NCBI GenBank assembly: GCA_002427755.1 | Contig: DIYO01000001.1 | Coordinates: 310,001-374,000, forward strand | DNA: 64,000 bases | Reading direction: 5' to 3' | From: Roseivirga sp. UBA6052 | Lineage (GTDB): Bacteria; Bacteroidota; Bacteroidia; Cytophagales; Cyclobacteriaceae | In this document: piece after piece, positions 62,536-64,000 of the stretch | Position numbering within the stretch: position 1 is the stretch's first letter | Layout: the number at the start of each line of letters is the position of its first letter | Notes under the pieces: model-generated | What the model was told of the DNA's origin: nothing | Seen by the model: the letters and a program-made list of their open reading frames with translations, nothing else | The model's database searches: none | Position numbers and translations under genes: made by a program

Positions 62536-63327
62536 ATGGACACACACAGTAAATCAACCTTTAACAAGATTGAAGATGTTATCAAAGAAGAAGCAGATGA
62601 CTTTATTGATGACGTTAAAGAAGAACTAATTGAGGCAAAAGACAATCTTGTCAGTGAAATCAAATCAACTCTTCTTGGCTTAGGAAACTCCATCTTTGGT
62701 GACGTGAATCTATTTTTCTCAATCATAAAAACGGTTACCAAATGGTTTACTAAACCGCTAAGTCTAAACGTACGAGATGTTGAGAAAGAAAACCAAGAGC
62801 GTTTAAGTGAAGGAAAGAAAATTCGCTACTTCACCGATTTCAGTTTGCTGAAAAGCATTTTCATGTTGTCTCTTACATTTCTAGTAATTGAGGAAACAGC
62901 CACCAATGCAAGTTCAGACCATTGGATGGACCAGATCATCTTCTTCCTCTTCTTTGTGGTACTGTACTTTGTTTTTATCGGAATTATGTGGCTATGGAAG
63001 CTAGTATCAGGATTAAACACCGGTGATACCCGAGTATTTATGGCCTTTATTGGTTATCAGTTTGCCACAATCTACATTGTGTCTTTCCTAGTCAATGGGC
63101 CCTTAAGAATCAACATGTCGGGTGACGAGTCATTCAACATTTTTATGCTAGTATATTTCTTCCAACTCATTCATTCCTTGTACTTCTTGTCAAAGCTAAC
63201 CGCTCATTACAGTTTAAAAGGAATCAGACGTAAGCTAAGTCTTGTAGTTGGAGCTGTGATTCTTATCGTATTCCTATTTATTCCATCAGCAGTTACTGAG
63301 GTGTTTTTATTAGAAGGTGCCGGATAA
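62536..63327 (+). CDS. Integral membrane protein with amphipathic N-terminus
   Basis: A 263-residue protein. The first 50 residues form a charged helix (EDVIKEEADDFIDDVKEEL), followed by about five hydrophobic helices (roughly 112-127, 136-158, 172-195, 205-225, 240-258). The fold resembles Yip1/DUF-type proteins in outline only. Function unknown. The following gene starts 27 bp later and may share the transcript. Confidence 0.6.
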   Translation: MDTHSKSTFNKIEDVIKEEADDFIDDVKEELIEAKDNLVSEIKSTLLGLGNSIFGDVNLFFSIIKTVTKWFTKPLSLNVRDVEKENQERLSEGKKIRYFTDFSLLKSIFMLSLTFLVIEETATNASSDHWMDQIIFFLFFVVLYFVFIGIMWLWKLVSGLNTGDTRVFMAFIGYQFATIYIVSFLVNGPLRINMSGDESFNIFMLVYFFQLIHSLYFLSKLTAHYSLKGIRRKLSLVVGAVILIVFLFIPSAVTEVFLLEGAG

Positions 63328-63353
63328 AGAATTGGTTACTATCTTTATTCAAA

Positions 63354-63953
63354 ATGAGTAATATGAAAATCAGGATACTTATAGTTTCAGCATTTTTACT
63401 GTGTTCTTTTACGAATTTAAAAGCACAAACATCTAAAGAACAACAGATTAAAATGGCGGTTTTAGCAGCCCCAGCCGGAGAAAGAGAAGGCGCTCACGTT
63501 TTTGGTTTTAATGAGAAGGGTGAAATGGTAACACTAAGAGAAGGTACCAACAACTTTGTGGTTCGCGCGGACAACCCATTTCAAGAAGGCTTCGAAGTTG
63601 TTTCTTATCCCAAAGATGTAGAACCTTTTATGAAGCGAGGAAGAGACTTAAGAGCTGAAGGAAAGAATAGAGGTGAAATTCTTCAGATGCGTGAAGAAGA
63701 GATGATGAAGGGTACGCTTCAAAAACCAAATTATGGATCTACACTAGCCATTTATTACGGTGCCAATGCCAATTACAATGCTGAAGAGGACAAACTCGAA
63801 GGCGGGAAATTTAGATATGTAATCTATACTCCCCTAGCCACTGCCGAAACCACAGGTTTACCCGAAAGACCTAATGGCAAAGGCCATCCTTGGGTGATGT
63901 TCCCAGGGCTGTATAGAGCACATATTATGATCACGCCACCTGATGAAAACTGA
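63354..63953 (+). CDS. Exported hypothetical protein (199 aa)
   Basis: A secreted protein with a signal peptide (MKIRILIVSAFLLCSFTNLKAQ); ATG 63363 is a likely alternative start, two codons after that at 63354. The mature part is charged and ends with a proline-rich strand region (HPWVMFPGLYRAHIMITPPDEN). No family is recognised. It abuts a convergent gene end at the right border. Confidence 0.6.
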   Translation: MSNMKIRILIVSAFLLCSFTNLKAQTSKEQQIKMAVLAAPAGEREGAHVFGFNEKGEMVTLREGTNNFVVRADNPFQEGFEVVSYPKDVEPFMKRGRDLRAEGKNRGEILQMREEEMMKGTLQKPNYGSTLAIYYGANANYNAEEDKLEGGKFRYVIYTPLATAETTGLPERPNGKGHPWVMFPGLYRAHIMITPPDEN

Positions 63954-64000
63954 TTAATAGCCTGCTTCTCGATCAATTACATGAAGTAGTTCCTCTTCAT
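63954..64000 (-). CDS. C-terminal end of a gene running off the window
   Basis: A minus-strand frame reads EEELLHVIDREAGY and stops at TAA (63954-63956), directly after the stop of the convergent gene. Only 14 codons are visible, so the product cannot be named. Confidence 0.35.
   Translation of the reverse strand, partial: EEELLHVIDREAGY

Overview
The window reads as chromosomal DNA of a marine-type Bacteroidota, most probably a Cytophagales member near Roseivirga or Fulvivirga (inference). The grounds are AT-rich DNA, FtsX/MacB-type permeases of about 800 residues, a subtilase with a type IX secretion (T9SS) C-terminal sorting domain, a GIN-domain lipoprotein, a Vps10/BNR protein, ExbB-ExbD-TonB genes, and several promoters of the Bacteroidota form TTG-N17-23-TAnnTTTG. 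No rRNA, tRNA, CRISPR array, integrase or intact insertion sequence was found.

1-17.7 kb: a partial porin-like gene; an NtrY/NtrC-type two-component pair divergent from an FtsX-type permease, with a sigma-54 promoter and a perfect inverted-repeat upstream site between them; a metallophosphatase; and a zinc-related cluster (LCIB-type carbonic anhydrase, FolE, a Fur-family Zur-like regulator, a COG0523 GTPase) around one 15-bp palindrome that overlaps two back-to-back promoters. Then come a BNR-repeat protein, a second FtsX-type permease, a DUF1330-like protein and a cold-shock-domain protein behind a structured leader.

17.7-32.2 kb: an accessory, visibly AT-richer region with poorly coding spacers full of palindromes and roughly 180-bp repeats. 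It holds a lamin-tail-domain secreted protein, a metzincin-like protease and a 2-TM coiled-coil protein in one tight unit; a pentapeptide-repeat membrane protein; a decayed MNT-HEPN gene; and a five-gene unit of an SsuABC/TauABC-type transporter with a four-TM protein and a cupin lipoprotein. Two small ORFs sit among the repeats. The two gene units are the best candidates for undescribed systems.

32.2-64 kb: core genes. They include gyrA with a downstream TPR gene, an envelope protein, an ArsC-like protein, rpe, a T9SS subtilase with a lipoprotein, a thioredoxin divergent from a TrpF-like protein that lacks the catalytic cysteine, lipid-linked sugar genes (LPG-synthase-like flippase, GT2, ArnT-like, PAP2), trmB and folC. 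A six-gene envelope unit (TPR, outer-membrane barrel, SPOR, ExbB, ExbD, TonB) resembles a Tol-like machine. holA and several secreted or membrane proteins of unknown function follow.
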